Below, one piece after another: positions 1 through 11,844 of a stretch of 64,000 nt of DNA (positions are counted from its first letter, which is position 1; every line of letters starts with the position of its first letter). The stretch is from Nissolia schottii (lineage: Eukaryota; Streptophyta; Magnoliopsida; Fabales; Fabaceae). Position numbers and translations under genes: made by a program. The notes beneath the pieces were generated by a model. That model saw only the letters and a list, made by a program, of their open reading frames with translations. It made no database searches and was not told the DNA's origin. Where the stretch lies: the NCBI GenBank assembly GCA_003254905.1, contig QANU01063901.1, positions 328,234 to 392,233 on the forward strand, given 5' to 3'.

Positions 1-262
1 GGGGTGAATCGGGGCTGGGGCTGGGGCGTGGGTTTCTCTATTTTTTTATTTTTGAACGGGTCGGGTCAGAATTGGGTTCGGGTCATGGGTCTGGGTTGGG
101 TTTTGGGGGGCTATGCCACGTGGCGCGCCGCGTCAGCGCCACGTCAGCCCAGTCAACCCTCACCCAACCCAGGGACTAAAACCTAATTTTACAATTTTGC
201 AGGGACTAAAACTTTTATGTAGGGACTAAAACCAAACTTTCAAATTTTACAGGAACCAAAAA
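1..262. repeat. End of a repeat with 'agggactaaaac' motifs
   Basis: A G/T-rich and then G/C-rich stretch leads into three spaced copies of AGGGACTAAAAC near 173-232 and a fourth variant, AGGAACCAAAAAC, near 251. This pattern is typical of the terminal part of non-autonomous DNA elements common in legume genomes. The other end lies outside the window, so class and length cannot be fixed. The short reading frame at its start is low-complexity and not credible as a gene. Confidence 0.4.
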
Positions 263-1315
263 CATAATTAACCCTTTTTATTACATATTTTAAAAGTAAA
301 AGTATATATTTTTTAATGGACTTTTATAAAAAAAATAGATCGACTTAATGTATTAAAATTACTTTGAAATGGGAAAAGACATACAACTAAGGAGACAAAA
401 ACATAAAACTTAGGATACTTTTTCAATTAATTTTATACATCTAAAAAATATACAAGAGATGTCTAAGAGGCAAGAAATGCGTCTCTGCCATACCTCCAAA
501 ATAGATGGACGTAAGAGACACGTCTCTGCTGTCCTGCATCTCTATATTTTCTGTCTCAATACACTTACCAAATACTGCCTATGATAACTAAGGTAATCCC
601 ACCCCCACCCTACCAAGAGTCAACTATTCTAGGCAAGACACAAACTTAATTTCATTAACAAACCTCTCAGATACTTTTGAAAACATGATATATTGCCACT
701 CTTTATTATCAAGAAATTGTTTGAACCCTTTTCATCTGCTTCAACAAGAGCAAAGAGAAGATAATAAATAAATAAATAAGTACATTTCCGTTAGTTTTTA
801 GGAAAGTAGAGAGATAGGAGAGAAAAGTCAAAATAATTTAACAAATGAGGTTAAGAAATTTATAATTAGATTAAAAAAAATAAGGCATTTTAGCAAATGA
901 CTCTCACTGCAAAATACAAAATAAAATAACTCTAATTGTAATTATTAAAAAATTGACATGGGGTCATTTTTAGAATTAAAAACTAAGGACCAACGAAGTT
1001 CCAAAACATATTTGGGACTAAGATAGTCGTCACCTAAATTATCTATCTTTTAACTCTTTATTTTCGTTCTATACCAATTCTAATATTTACTGTTTCATGT
1101 TTCTGTGTCCCTATCATTTTATTGTGTCCTTATCTACATCTTTTATCTTTATTTCAAAAAAAATTTATTTGACCTCTTTGTCAAGTCTTTCTAAGTTATT
1201 GTAGTCATATCATGTATGTTTGTAACTTACAAAAAGTATCAACCATGACTATATAAAAAAAATAAAAAGTATCACCTAATATATATGTTTAGGATCATAT
1301 GGGAAAAGCTTTCAA

Positions 1316-1346
<31 letters not shown>

Positions 1347-3717
1347 AATATGTATTATATCCTTGTGTCATAAATTAAAAAAATATTCTCAATAACTCCA
1401 TTTTACATTAATAAGCAAGGACAGAAAAGTTGATATCTTTATATATATTTAACATCACTTGTCTGCGATATTACTTCAGTGATAAAAACTTTTACTTCAC
1501 TCATTTAAGCCATTAAATTTATGGTATTTTAACCAACCAAACTTGTACGTCACTCATTTGAGCAAGTTACTTTTATTATCATCATTATTTTCATTAATAT
1601 TTTAATAAAAATTCAATCAGAAGTTAAAAAATTCTCTAAATTTTTTCATTTCTTATTTCTTACCATTTAACTCATAGTTTTTTTTTTTTACATAACTCAT
1701 GGTATCTTATTAATAAACAAAGTAAATAACATTACATGTTAAAATATTTAAAAAATTGTTCTTGGCATTAACCTGTCAAATGTCAAGTGAAAAATTTTGT
1801 GATTTTCTACTCTTGTAACACATTGAAAACAAAATGACCACTCAAACAAAATTGAAAACAATCTCTCTTTTTCGTTGGTTATGAGGAAGTTTCAGAAAAA
1901 TTATCTCATTGCTAAATTAACATGGTCTTACTGTACATTCAATAAAAAGCAAAATCAATGAAAGCAACAAAATCATGTACAATATAATAAAATATAATAA
2001 AAAATATTATTAAAATATTATACTTTTTCTAATAAAAATTATAATGAAAATATTATATATTATTTGAAAAGATAAATCAAAGAAAAATTGTATGATCTAT
2101 TTCATATAACACCTTATTATTAGTGTAATTAATTTAATAAAAGTTCTTTACCCAAATTTAACGTGTGAACCGAACATAATTAAAAAAAAAAACTAATTTA
2201 TTTTTCTTGTGGTTTGTCCTTTTTATTAAAAAAAAATCATTATATTTATCCTTTATGTCTCATCAACGTTTATATACACATTTTTTGAATCTTAATTGAA
2301 TAGAATATTTATTAATCATAAAAATCAACATTTAATTTAAGATGTATTCTTGCAATAGTTAGTACACCAAGAATTGAAAAGAAAAAAACTCATATTTTTC
2401 AATCTCTTGATCACTTCCTTTTGGAATTTGAGATGATTAACAATAATTTTGATTATATATTATAAGTTAAATCTTATATTTAGAATAACTAATAAATATT
2501 TCATATAATTAACTAAAATCCTAAGCCTAAGGCTTATTTAAGATTCTTCGTTGATGCTCAAACTAAAATTAAGGTGCTTAATTTATAAGTTTTAAATATA
2601 AGATCCGTAATTGATATATTGACATTAAAAATGAGAATCTCCTACGATATTTTTTTTATTTTGGATAGGATCGTTAATCATAAAATTCACTCAAACCCCA
2701 ATTTCTCAAGAGGTTCTTCATCCTTCATTATTGTGTCACAGAAAAATTGTAGAAAAAAATTATTGTAACAAAATCACCAAATTCTAGATTGGAACAAATA
2801 TTTCCTTGATGTTTTTCATGATTTCTTCTATATTTTCCTTTTCTATTTGGATTTTTTTATACTGGATATTCCCTTCTTAGATACAAATAATTATTTCCAA
2901 CAAAATATTGATCCATGACACACTCTATCTATTTGAATATCAATACGACAATCCCAAATATAATAAAAACGATGTTTTTTGAACGCAATAACATGACATG
3001 CCCAGTATTTTAATAGCTTTTTATTTGTTCAAATTTTCAAGTTTAGCAACATAAAGTAACCTAAATTTCATAATTAAAAATCGCATTCACTTAACATACA
3101 AAAGTAATGACAAAAATAATATAAATGAAGAAATAATAGATTAATTGATTAATAAAAGACAAGAGAAGCGGTTGAGCCCAGCTTAGCGGTTGCTCTTATA
3201 CATTGTTAAGATGAGAGTCCATGATTTGTCATTTTCATCTCTTCATCCCTTACCTTAGTAAATAAAAATAAAAAGAAAGAAGAAGGCAAGAGAAAAAGAA
3301 GGAAAAAATATATACATAATCCTCGTTTAGATTCAACATAAAAATGACTTATGCATAACCCAAATATTTTTAAGCTCAAAATTACCATATAAAAAGATCC
3401 AATGAAGTTAATCACCAGCATCAAAAGAAAATCATCATGAGATTGAAAGAAAACACCTTGGATACTTGCATGAAAAATGTGAAGACAATAGAAGTTCACA
3501 CCACCTTAAGTTTCGTAAAGTATACCTTTGAAATATCTCTGATCCACTCTACAAAAAATGGGAGAAAAAAACTCATTTACATAAGTTACAAAAATATAAA
3601 TTGCAAAAACATAAAATTTCAAAATTTACGTTATAAAAAAAATTAATGACATAACTACAATCAACATTTAAACATAAAAAGAATTTTTATTAGATAAAAA
3701 TTATAACTAACAAAATT
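263..3717. other. AT-rich intergenic DNA, no gene recognised
   Basis: No reading frame of convincing length or composition, and no splice-linked coding signal. There is an (AT)n microsatellite at about 1321-1346. Near 950-1020 a short 'aaggaccaa...gggactaag' motif suggests another eroded repeat end. The rest is plain AT-rich sequence. Confidence 0.6.
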
Positions 3718-3897
3718 TGTTATGAAAATTATTATTAGATGAAAGTCATTAATGGGTGAGATCTCTAGAGAATTGATATGTTTATATCTCCCTCACTCTT
3801 AACCTATAAATAGCATTTTATGTGCTCAATGTATACACAACTTTGAGATTAAGAATAATACATCTCTCCCTCTACTCTCTCTCTCCCTATCTCCTCT

Positions 3898-4364
3898 ATT
3901 ATTTTAGAGTTTTTTTTTCTCTTTTGCCACAATTGTTCAAAGAAATTACCAAAATAACATCGTTTTCAAACTATTTACCAGGCAAATTAGGCTTGGATTT
4001 GCCAAATCGGTAGGCTAATCCTTTGGAAGGAAAAAAAAAACGAAAAATGCAAGAAAAGTGCCAACACGGTTGGCGAATCCTACATGGATTCGCATAGCGT
4101 GTTGGCAAATCCTGTACGCGGAGCCCACTTTCATTACAAGTTCTACTGCACAACACGCTAGGATTTGCCAACACGCTAGGCGAATCCAAGCCTAATTTGC
4201 CTAATTTGCCTACCGGTTTGGCGAATCCTACGTGGCATGCCACGCGTGACGCCGCTTCCACGTCAGCGCAAACCATGGTAGTACGGTAAATAGTTTGAAA
4301 ACGATGGTATTTTGGTAATTTCTTTGAACAGTTGTGGCAAAAGAGAAAAAAACTCATTATTTTA
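3898..4364. mobile_element. Mutator-like foldback MITE (copy 1) with 9-bp TSD
   Basis: The element spans 3907-4355 (449 bp) and is flanked by perfect 9-bp direct repeats ATTATTTTA at 3898-3906 and 4356-4364. Its terminal inverted repeats are about 70 bp, start GAGTTTTTTT then CTCTTTTGCC, and continue through a shared GTTCAAAGAAATTACCAAA and GTTTTCAAACTATTTACC. A 9-bp duplication is the Mutator-superfamily hallmark. The interior holds several copies of a 'ggcgaatcc / gccaacacg' motif. It sits inside the copia 5' LTR and therefore inserted after it. It encodes no protein. Confidence 0.85.
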
Positions 4365-4571
4365 TCCTAGCATTCTTCTCATTAGTATTATAACACGTTA
4401 TCAGCACAAAGAAACACAGATTATGTTCTTTTTTTTTTCATCTCAGTATCAATTGATATCACATCATCAATCCAATTATGCTTTCCTATTCTTGTTTTTA
4501 TTTTTTTCCTTTATATGTTGACTTATTGCTCTAATTTTGTTTATTTATTTTTCTTCTTTTTAACATATAGT

Positions 4572-5389
4572 CATTCCCTGAAGTGAATGTATCATTGTTA
4601 CTCAAAACTATTTGAGAATATTTTTTAATAAGATTTTGTATATTCCCATAAGCAAATATGTCAAAAGATCATTCCCCAAAGTGAATGAATCTTATTATTC
4701 ACGCTACCCAAAGTATGTTATTTTCATATTTTACATCCCTGATGCGAATGTATATTTAACAATAATTTTAAATATTTATAAATAGGATGTTTTACATTTG
4801 TGTGTGTATAGTTCAACTTTTTTTCTTTAGATATTATATTTTAATTATGTTCTTTAATATGACTTTAACAAAATGTTCTTCTTTTATATTTTTCTATTCT
4901 ATTTTTTTTTACCATTCCTATAAGTGAATGGTAGTAGTACCAATGATAAAATATAAATATTCCCTTAAGTGAATGATAATGGTACCAATGTGAAAATATA
5001 ATCATCCCTAAAAGTGAATGGGGTTGTACATATAATCATTCTCATAAGTGAATGATGATTAATCATACTCATTCTCATAAGAGAATGATAATTATATACA
5101 TTCCCATAAGAGAATGGATCGTACTCATTCCTCGAAGTGAATGATAATCATAGTCAATCCCAGAGGTGAATAATGCATGATTATACTCATTTCAAGAGAT
5201 GAATGGTGAACATATCCTTATTATAGAAAAAAATTATTTAAATAAAACATTCTCTCATCTAAGGAGATTTACATATTCCCAAATGTGAGAATGTCAAAAG
5301 ATTCCCAAATTCCCTGAAGTGAATGAATATTATTATTCACACTATCTAAACTGTGTTATTTTCTTATTTTACATTCCTTGAAGTGAATG
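4572..5389 (+). repeat. Array of about 15 short hairpin repeats in the copia leader
   Basis: An 18-bp imperfect palindrome of the form CATTC-N8-GAATG recurs irregularly, for example at 4572-4589, 4670-4687 and 5372-5389, with others between. Typical versions are CATTCCCTGAAGTGAATG and CATTCTCATAAGTGAATG. A larger unit is also repeated: the block after 4670, with 'attattcacnctat...ttttacat', reappears after 5304. The array lies between the primer-binding-like site and the integrase remnant, where gag should be. No gag frame survives across it. Confidence 0.75.
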
Positions 5390-6124
5390 TACCTCTAAGA
5401 ATGATTTTTAAGAATTTTATTAATTTTGAGTATTTATGATATGATACTCATGTCCTACCGAATAGGACAATATTGTTACCAATTTCCATAAGTAAATTGG
5501 TATATTTAATCTTTAATTTCAATTTCCTTTATTTTTATTAATGTTTATTGAATTTAATTTATTGTTGTTCAATCTTTGCAATAAAATCAATAAATTATGG
5601 TATATCTCATAATTATTAATTGAGTTGTTCTTTTAGAAATTTTTTTAGATCAAAATGATATTATTGATCTTTCCATTATCATTTAGAAAATAAGTAAATA
5701 ATGTATTTAATTAATACATTAATTTATAAACTCATCTTAGATAAGATTTATCTTAAATTTGAATTTGTAATTCAAATGTTCTAAATAAGAGTATTCTATT
5801 ACTACTAATTTGTATTCAAATTTGTATTTGAATTAAAAGTCAAATAGATAAGCATTTTGTGAGTTATAGTTGCAACAAACCAATAGGTATATGAGATATT
5901 ATATACGTTGGTAATTATATGTATGTGACAATTTCCTTTCTTTCAATTATGTGATATATCATTATAATTTTTTTTTATAATATTTATTTTTTATTAAAAA
6001 AAACAAAATAGTAGTGTTTATATATGTTTTGCGAGTAGTGTTACATGTATATTATTAAAAACAAAACATATCTCACTCACATGGTAATGAGATAAGAAAA
6101 TAATAATACAACATTTGGTAGTAC

Positions 6125-6415
6125 CAAGGTTTGAAAGCTCCATAAGAGCTAATATTTTGTTTCCTGGAGAAACAAAAATTATGATGCACTACTACTTATC
6201 AATTCATAAAAATGATTGAATGTTTTAGAAGAGTTATTATTTTGTTTTTTGAAGAAACAAAATTTATAATGCGCTACTGAGTCATATAAATGACTGAAGG
6301 CTCTAGAAGAGCTACTATTCTCTTTCTAAGAGAAACAAAAAATCATTATGAATAATTAAACCATTATTAGTATTACAAAATTGATTAAAGGCTCCAGAAG
6401 AGTTGATGTAGTACT
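6125..6415 (+). repeat. Degenerate tandem repeat of about 80-90 bp, four units
   Basis: The phrase 'gctc(c/t)agaagagct...gagaaacaaaa...' recurs at roughly 6137, 6225, 6300 and 6390, each followed by an AT-rich stretch with 'catataaatgactga'-like sequence. It lies upstream of the copia integrase remnant, where gag and the zinc-knuckle region are expected. The reading frames are interrupted. It may be a decayed internal repeat of the element's gag. Confidence 0.5.
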
Positions 6416-7419
6416 ACTTGGAGCGACAAAGTTTATTATAGATAATTTCATATTATCTAGATTGTCTTGACAAAATTTGTTAAAAAATAAAGATCTTCGT
6501 TGAAATGAATACCATATTGAGACTGTAAATAAGGAGAATATTAAATGTCTCCATTGCAACTATTATACTAGACAATAAATATGTATTAGAAAGCTACATG
6601 TTTTTCTCCAGTTTGTACTATACAAATATTGCCACAATTGAAATTTATAATGCAGTAAACCAGAAGTTTATTGACCGAAATTTTTGTCATAACCGATAAG
6701 GTCATCTTGGTTTAATTATGTTGTAAATAATTATTGAGAATTCACTTTGAAATCCATTAAAAAGCCAAAAGATTCTTCGAGTTAAAGAATTCTCGTGTGT
6801 TCCTTGTTCTCAAATGAATTAATTACAAGACAATCATAATATGATTTTAATAGATGCATTAAACAAATGGTCACATATGTGTTTATCATTAACTCATAAT
6901 ATGAAGTTTACGAGATTACTTGCTCAAATAATTTAATAGCAGAGTATCCACATAATGACATTAAGACAATTTGTTTTAATAATAATGATGAGTTAATGTC
7001 TCAAGATTTTAATGATTATTGTATGTCAAATGGAATAAGAGCTGAAGAGCATGGTGTTTTTATTTATGCATGCTCTAGCAAACCTGTTTATTAAATGCCT
7101 CCAATTAATAGCTAGATCATTACTTATGAGAACAAAACTTCAAATTTTGGCATAAAGACATGCTATCTTTCATGTACAACACTTGTACACATCATGCCAG
7201 CAAATTATTATAAATTCTCCTCATTACACTTCGCTTTAAATTTTTATGTGCAGTATATGTCCAATCTCCACCACAACGCACAAAGATGAGACCTCAAAGA
7301 ATGTTGAGAATGTATGATTGGTTAAATCTCCTTTTATTATAAGTTATCTTGAACCAATAGAAAATTTATTTACAACAAGAATTTTATTGCAATAAAATAA
7401 TTTTTTTAACATAAGGGGG

Positions 7420-8950
7420 TGTTATACCCAAATAATTTTTTTAGGAAATACAAGGATTTTACAATAAGGTTATTAAAGTAAAATACAAGGGATGTCAAAG
7501 AACAAGCACTAAGGACAAGTCATCTAAGAAAGAATCAGGCTAGGTGACTGACACACACTAAAATGTCATTAATTTTAATGTGTGATCAAATAATAATTTA
7601 TAGGACTAAGAAAACCCTAAAAACGTAGTACAGAGGCCAACTTCGGTCGTCTCTAAGGAAGAAATTTACAAGTCAATTAAAGTTACAATTAATGGGGGGT
7701 TTGAATTGATTGAAATTGATTTAAAGATAAATTAAAGCAAAAGTAAATCAACAATAATTAAAGGCAATATCTTGCATACGGCTTTTCTAAATTCAAGGAT
7801 TTATTGTCATTGATTCATAAATTAATTATTCATAAAGAAGATGTTTATTAGTTGAAATCTCCAACAGAAGATGTTTATTAGTTGAAATCTCTAACTAATA
7901 CCCAATTCACTTGAGAGACTACGATCATCAATCCCCTAAGCATTAATTAATACAATAATTAATTACTAAGATCTCAACATTAAAACCTATATCAATTATG
8001 TCCCAATTGCACAACTTAATTAGATCTAATTAGTTTCCCAAAAAGTTCCCAAATCCAAAATCAATAAATCCTACGATCGTCAATATCTATCAACCTAGAA
8101 TCAACTCTAACCAATAACATGCAATTGCTATATTACTAATTAGGGGCAGAACAAATCATGAATAAACGTTAAGTGCAAGAACCTCCAATTAATCCAAATC
8201 AAGAGTTATCACATGCAAGATATTAAGGAAACTATGCCTCCATGGGTGGAGGATAAAAACACATGATAAACAAATTAAATAACGAAGAAGAACAGATCTA
8301 AAGATAAATAACGAAAACCTGAATTAAATTAAAGAAGGAAACGAGTCAAAAATGAAAGAACTCGAACACGATCGCGAGAGCTCCAACAATCTTCAAACAA
8401 GAAGAAATTAATAATGCATCACTAACATAAATCCTAAGATGCTAGAAAAATAAAGGGAAAACTATAGAAAACCTAATCCTAAAGAGGCAGCTATCAGATG
8501 TGTAGAAGTTGTCGCCAATTGTGTTCACCCTATGTCTATTTATAACCTTTGGGGTACAATTTAGGGTTTCAAGTTTCTGGCGGCGAAATTCTGGACTCAA
8601 ACTCGCGCTGCAGCCCACAAGTCGCACTCCCGAGCATGTGGCTGCTGGAGCACGTTCCCGAGAGCATCCTGCTCCTTTTTGTACTCTTTTCTTCCTTCCT
8701 TAACTCCTTTTGCTCCCCTTCTTGCACCAACACTAGATTAGCTATGATTCTAACAACTTAAACACAAGATGTTAAATGCATAGATTGCTCGAGACAATTA
8801 AAACATTAAAAAATGATGCTTAAATTGCAGATTTCTCAATTATGCTAAAAAATGGACAATTATGAGAATCTTACCAAATAGCCATTAAAATTGCATATTT
8901 TAAGGATGCAATGTTCGATTATAGAGTATAAAAATATGGGATAAAATCCC
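7420..8950. repeat. Repetitive LTR-like tract, class uncertain
   Basis: The sequence after TGTTATACCC at 7420 has no gene. It contains a perfect-but-one 30-bp tandem duplication (7836-7865 and 7866-7895, AGAAGATGTTTATTAG...). Its composition (asparagine-like ATTAAT stretches, a short G/C-rich stretch at 8570-8660) resembles retroelement LTR or UTR sequence, and a similar style recurs at 21.2-23.0 kb. Short frames near 8.5-8.7 kb have no recognisable domain. I cannot fix boundaries or strand. Confidence 0.35.
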
Positions 8951-9960
8951 TCTATCAGCGACCCTCCTTAACCAATCTTGGTAATATAAGCCAGGGGTAA
9001 CAATTGACCTTGTGAACTCACATAGAGGTATACACCAAATCAAAGAATAAAAAGCGACCTTATAAGGTAAAACAGTAAGTGTTAACCAAATAGTGAAGGA
9101 TAACTATAGGTGATCATGTGAGTTCGAGCTATAGTCAAGTGGCGACCGAATGATAAGGAGTGATCTGAAAAATAAACGAATAACGTAGGTTCATAAAGAT
9201 AGGACTGCTCAGATAAGCCTAAAAGTAGCGACCTTCTTTGAAACTTGAATGGTTTTTAGAACTAGATTAAGTGATGATGACCATTTGTGTCATCCAATAC
9301 AAGGGTGTAAAGAAAACTAGTTGTTGGCTCTTCTATTTGAAATTAAAACTTTAAAGTAAGGGAGTTATTCATAACACATATTTGAGGAGTTACCAACAAA
9401 TAATGTACAATGGTACAAGGGACGTGCAATACACTTCAGATGAGTGGTTAGCGAATTATCCGTTGAGTGGACCAAAATGGAGACTCTAAAGCAAAAGCCA
9501 ACCGTTCAGTAGACACGTGACATACATGAATGAAGATCACAATGCCTATAAATAGGACACTTAAGGACATATTAGAATCAAAAAACACTTGCTTATAAAA
9601 TTCTTACACACTCACACAAGTTCCAGCAACATACGAGTACTGAGGAGAATCAAGTAAATCCCTAAACCACTTGCTTTCTATCTTTTAATTTCTTAGGATT
9701 GGAGTTCTTTCTCATTAGTTCTTGTAATTTTTTGTTTTTTCATCAATTTATCTTTGTCTTATACAATTCTCAAAATTGTTCAAGGCTTCACATTTATTGA
9801 TAATTCCTTTTTTCCAAACTCGCATTCTCACTGAAAGGATCCATTCGATAGAGGAATTACATTGCAGTCCCTCTTTTACAAAGTTTTAATTCATATTTAT
9901 GGTGAATGATACATAATTCTTTATTGACCAAAAATTTTCACAAAACAAATTGACACGCCC
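8950..9960 (+). mobile_element. Probable 5' LTR of the Ty3/gypsy remnant
   Basis: There is a TATA-like CCTATAAATAGG near 9545, followed by a leader-like stretch. It ends just before TTGACACGCCCTGTGGGA at about 9950, which resembles the '(T)GGCACGCCCAGTGGGA' context common at the start of plant gypsy internal regions. Gag-like frames follow at once. The LTR start is not defined; I place it near 8950 only because the preceding tract changes character there. Confidence 0.4.
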
Positions 9961-11844
9961 TGTGGGATCTTATTTGTGATAATTTGGTTTGGAAAATTTG
10001 TGTTTAACTTCATTTATGCATTTGCGAATTGATACAATAGTATCAGAAATATCTTCTTCTGTAGATGCTAATATAAGTGAGGTTGAGATTAATTCTATTT
10101 ATCTCTCCTTACCCGTGTCAACGGATCCTATGTTGACACAAGTAAGACAAACACGAGAGGAGAGAAATATCCCAATGTCCCCTCCTACTAGCAACATGGC
10201 TAGTGGGTCAATTCCTCCATATGGATTACCTCAAGGGTGCACTCTTCCAAGATATGTACCCCCCACTGGTAAATCAAGGGTCAAATATGGAAGCTGATAC
10301 CATTACCAAAATCCATTATATACAACTGAAGTGGCAACCAATTTACCAAATATGGCGTATGGGGGATATGTCGCGCCCAATATGGCAGTGATACCAAATA
10401 TATGGCATCATATGGGCATAGGAGAAGCCCCATTTATCCTGAGATGCCGAGAATATTGCCGACAAATCTACCAATCCATACTGTCGAGTCATTAGCAACT
10501 CAAAGACAACAAGCTCTTGAAAATTATCATGAGTTGGTCAATATGATGACTCAACAAATGGCTACGATTGTAAACCTTGTAGTCCATGATAATAATCATA
10601 GGATTGAGCAACTCATGAGGAAAGTTAATAGGATCACGACTACGATGAATATAAACGAGACTTAGTATCATTATGGTCAGTGAGAAAACCTATCCCGAGA
10701 GGAGAGGTTATGCCCATGAAGAAGTCCACCTAGTAGGTTTCCATCAAAACCCTAAAGAGGTATTATAAAGGGTGAGGTAAAATAACATAAGAGGCACCAA
10801 AATATTACTAGGACAGTTGAGCAAATATTTAATCGTTTTTGTTTTACTGTTGGTTATGCAAACCAACCATTCTTTGAGCCAGTATTCCCTAAATATGTCT
10901 ATTAAGTGGAGATGCCTAGTGGTTGGAAAGCCCAAAAGGCGCTCACTAAATTTTCTAGGGAAAGTGGTAAGTCTACCATAAAACACATGGCTAGGTATAC
11001 TTTAGAAATTGGAGAAGTGGCAACTAATGAATATCTAAAGATGAGTTACTTCCCTTCTTCACTCACAAAAAAATGCTTTCACTTGGTTTTCCAACCTTTG
11101 CCCTAATTCAATCCATACATGGGTTCAATTAGAACCAAGTTTTCATGAAAAATTCTTTAGGGGCGAACCAAAATCACTTTAACAAATTTGTTTAGAGTGA
11201 GAAGGGGAAATGGAGAATCTATAGATGATTATCTGGTTAGAGCACTGAGAAATAGGTGCTTTACTCCCTAGAATCAAAAATGGTGAAAATGGTCATTGGG
11301 GGTTTAGATCTTTACCTTAAAGAAAGGTTAGTAAACTAACAGATCATAGACCTCTCCCAATTGGTAGAAAAGGTGAGGCAAATAAAGTTTTTGAAGTATG
11401 AAAGGGAAATGATCAAGAGGAATAAACCTTTCAAGAAAGAGGTTGCATGTGTTGATGATGAAATCATTGACCAAGAGTTAATAGAAAACGATTCAGAAAG
11501 CCATGAAGAGTTAGCTATAGAGTTGAAAGTAGGTTCGCCCTATGTATGTAGTGCATTGCAACCTAATAGGGGAAAGGAAAAGATGAATTTAATCCATTCC
11601 CCAAGTAAGATTTATTCTTTTGATATTACTAAGGCCGATCAAATTTTTGATATATTATTTAAATATGGCCTCATAGTCCTTCAAGAAGGAGTAAAAATGC
11701 CTTCAATGGAAGAACTAAAAGATTGTCATTTTTGCAAGCATCATTTGTCATATACTCATTAGAATAACAATTGTGTCCATTTTAGGGATTTAATTCAGAT
11801 GGGGATTGAGGAAGGTAAGCTTAAATTCAGTGAAAAGCTGTTAA
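9961..11844 (+). mobile_element. Ty3/gypsy gag remnant, first part
   Basis: Frame-broken gag. Frames at 9989-10297, 10402-10665 and 10906-11106 contain a proline-rich N-terminal part and then the retrotransposon gag core. Readable motifs are MPSGWKAQKALTKFS, SGKSTIKHMARYTLEIGE and LKMSYFPSSL, then a frame-shifted SIDDYL. The frame at 11361-11762 gives the gag C-terminal part (LVEKVRQIKFLKYERE...) and a zinc-knuckle-like CKHH region. Stops and frameshifts split all of it, so it is a pseudogene. It resumes after the insertion at 13.26 kb. Confidence 0.75.

Larger units (their letters stand above)
3718..7424 (+). mobile_element. Degenerate Ty1/copia retrotransposon
   Basis: A likely 5' LTR begins TGTTATG at about 3718, has a TATA-like CTATAAATAG near 3804-3813, and ends near 4395 just before a primer-binding-site-like CGTTATCAGCAC. 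A foldback MITE is nested in this LTR. The leader (4.57-5.39 kb) carries an array of short hairpin repeats. At about 6957-7375 a broken frame reads as a copia integrase, with DIKTI, an SQDFNDYC-like stretch and SNGIRAE followed by stops. A purine tract AAGGGGG at about 7413-7419, followed by TGTTAT, marks the 3' polypurine tract. No matching full 3' LTR, reverse transcriptase or RNase H is visible, so the element is dead and internally deleted. Confidence 0.7.

Noticed and set aside
4572..5389. Regularly repeated short palindromes resembling a CRISPR array
   Set aside because: Spacing is irregular, the 'spacers' are AT-rich and vary greatly in length, repeats are imperfect, and the context is a plant retrotransposon.
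3719..7460. Possible matching 3' LTR of the copia element at 7420
   Set aside because: Apart from TGTTAT the sequence does not match the 5' LTR, so a paired LTR could not be supported.
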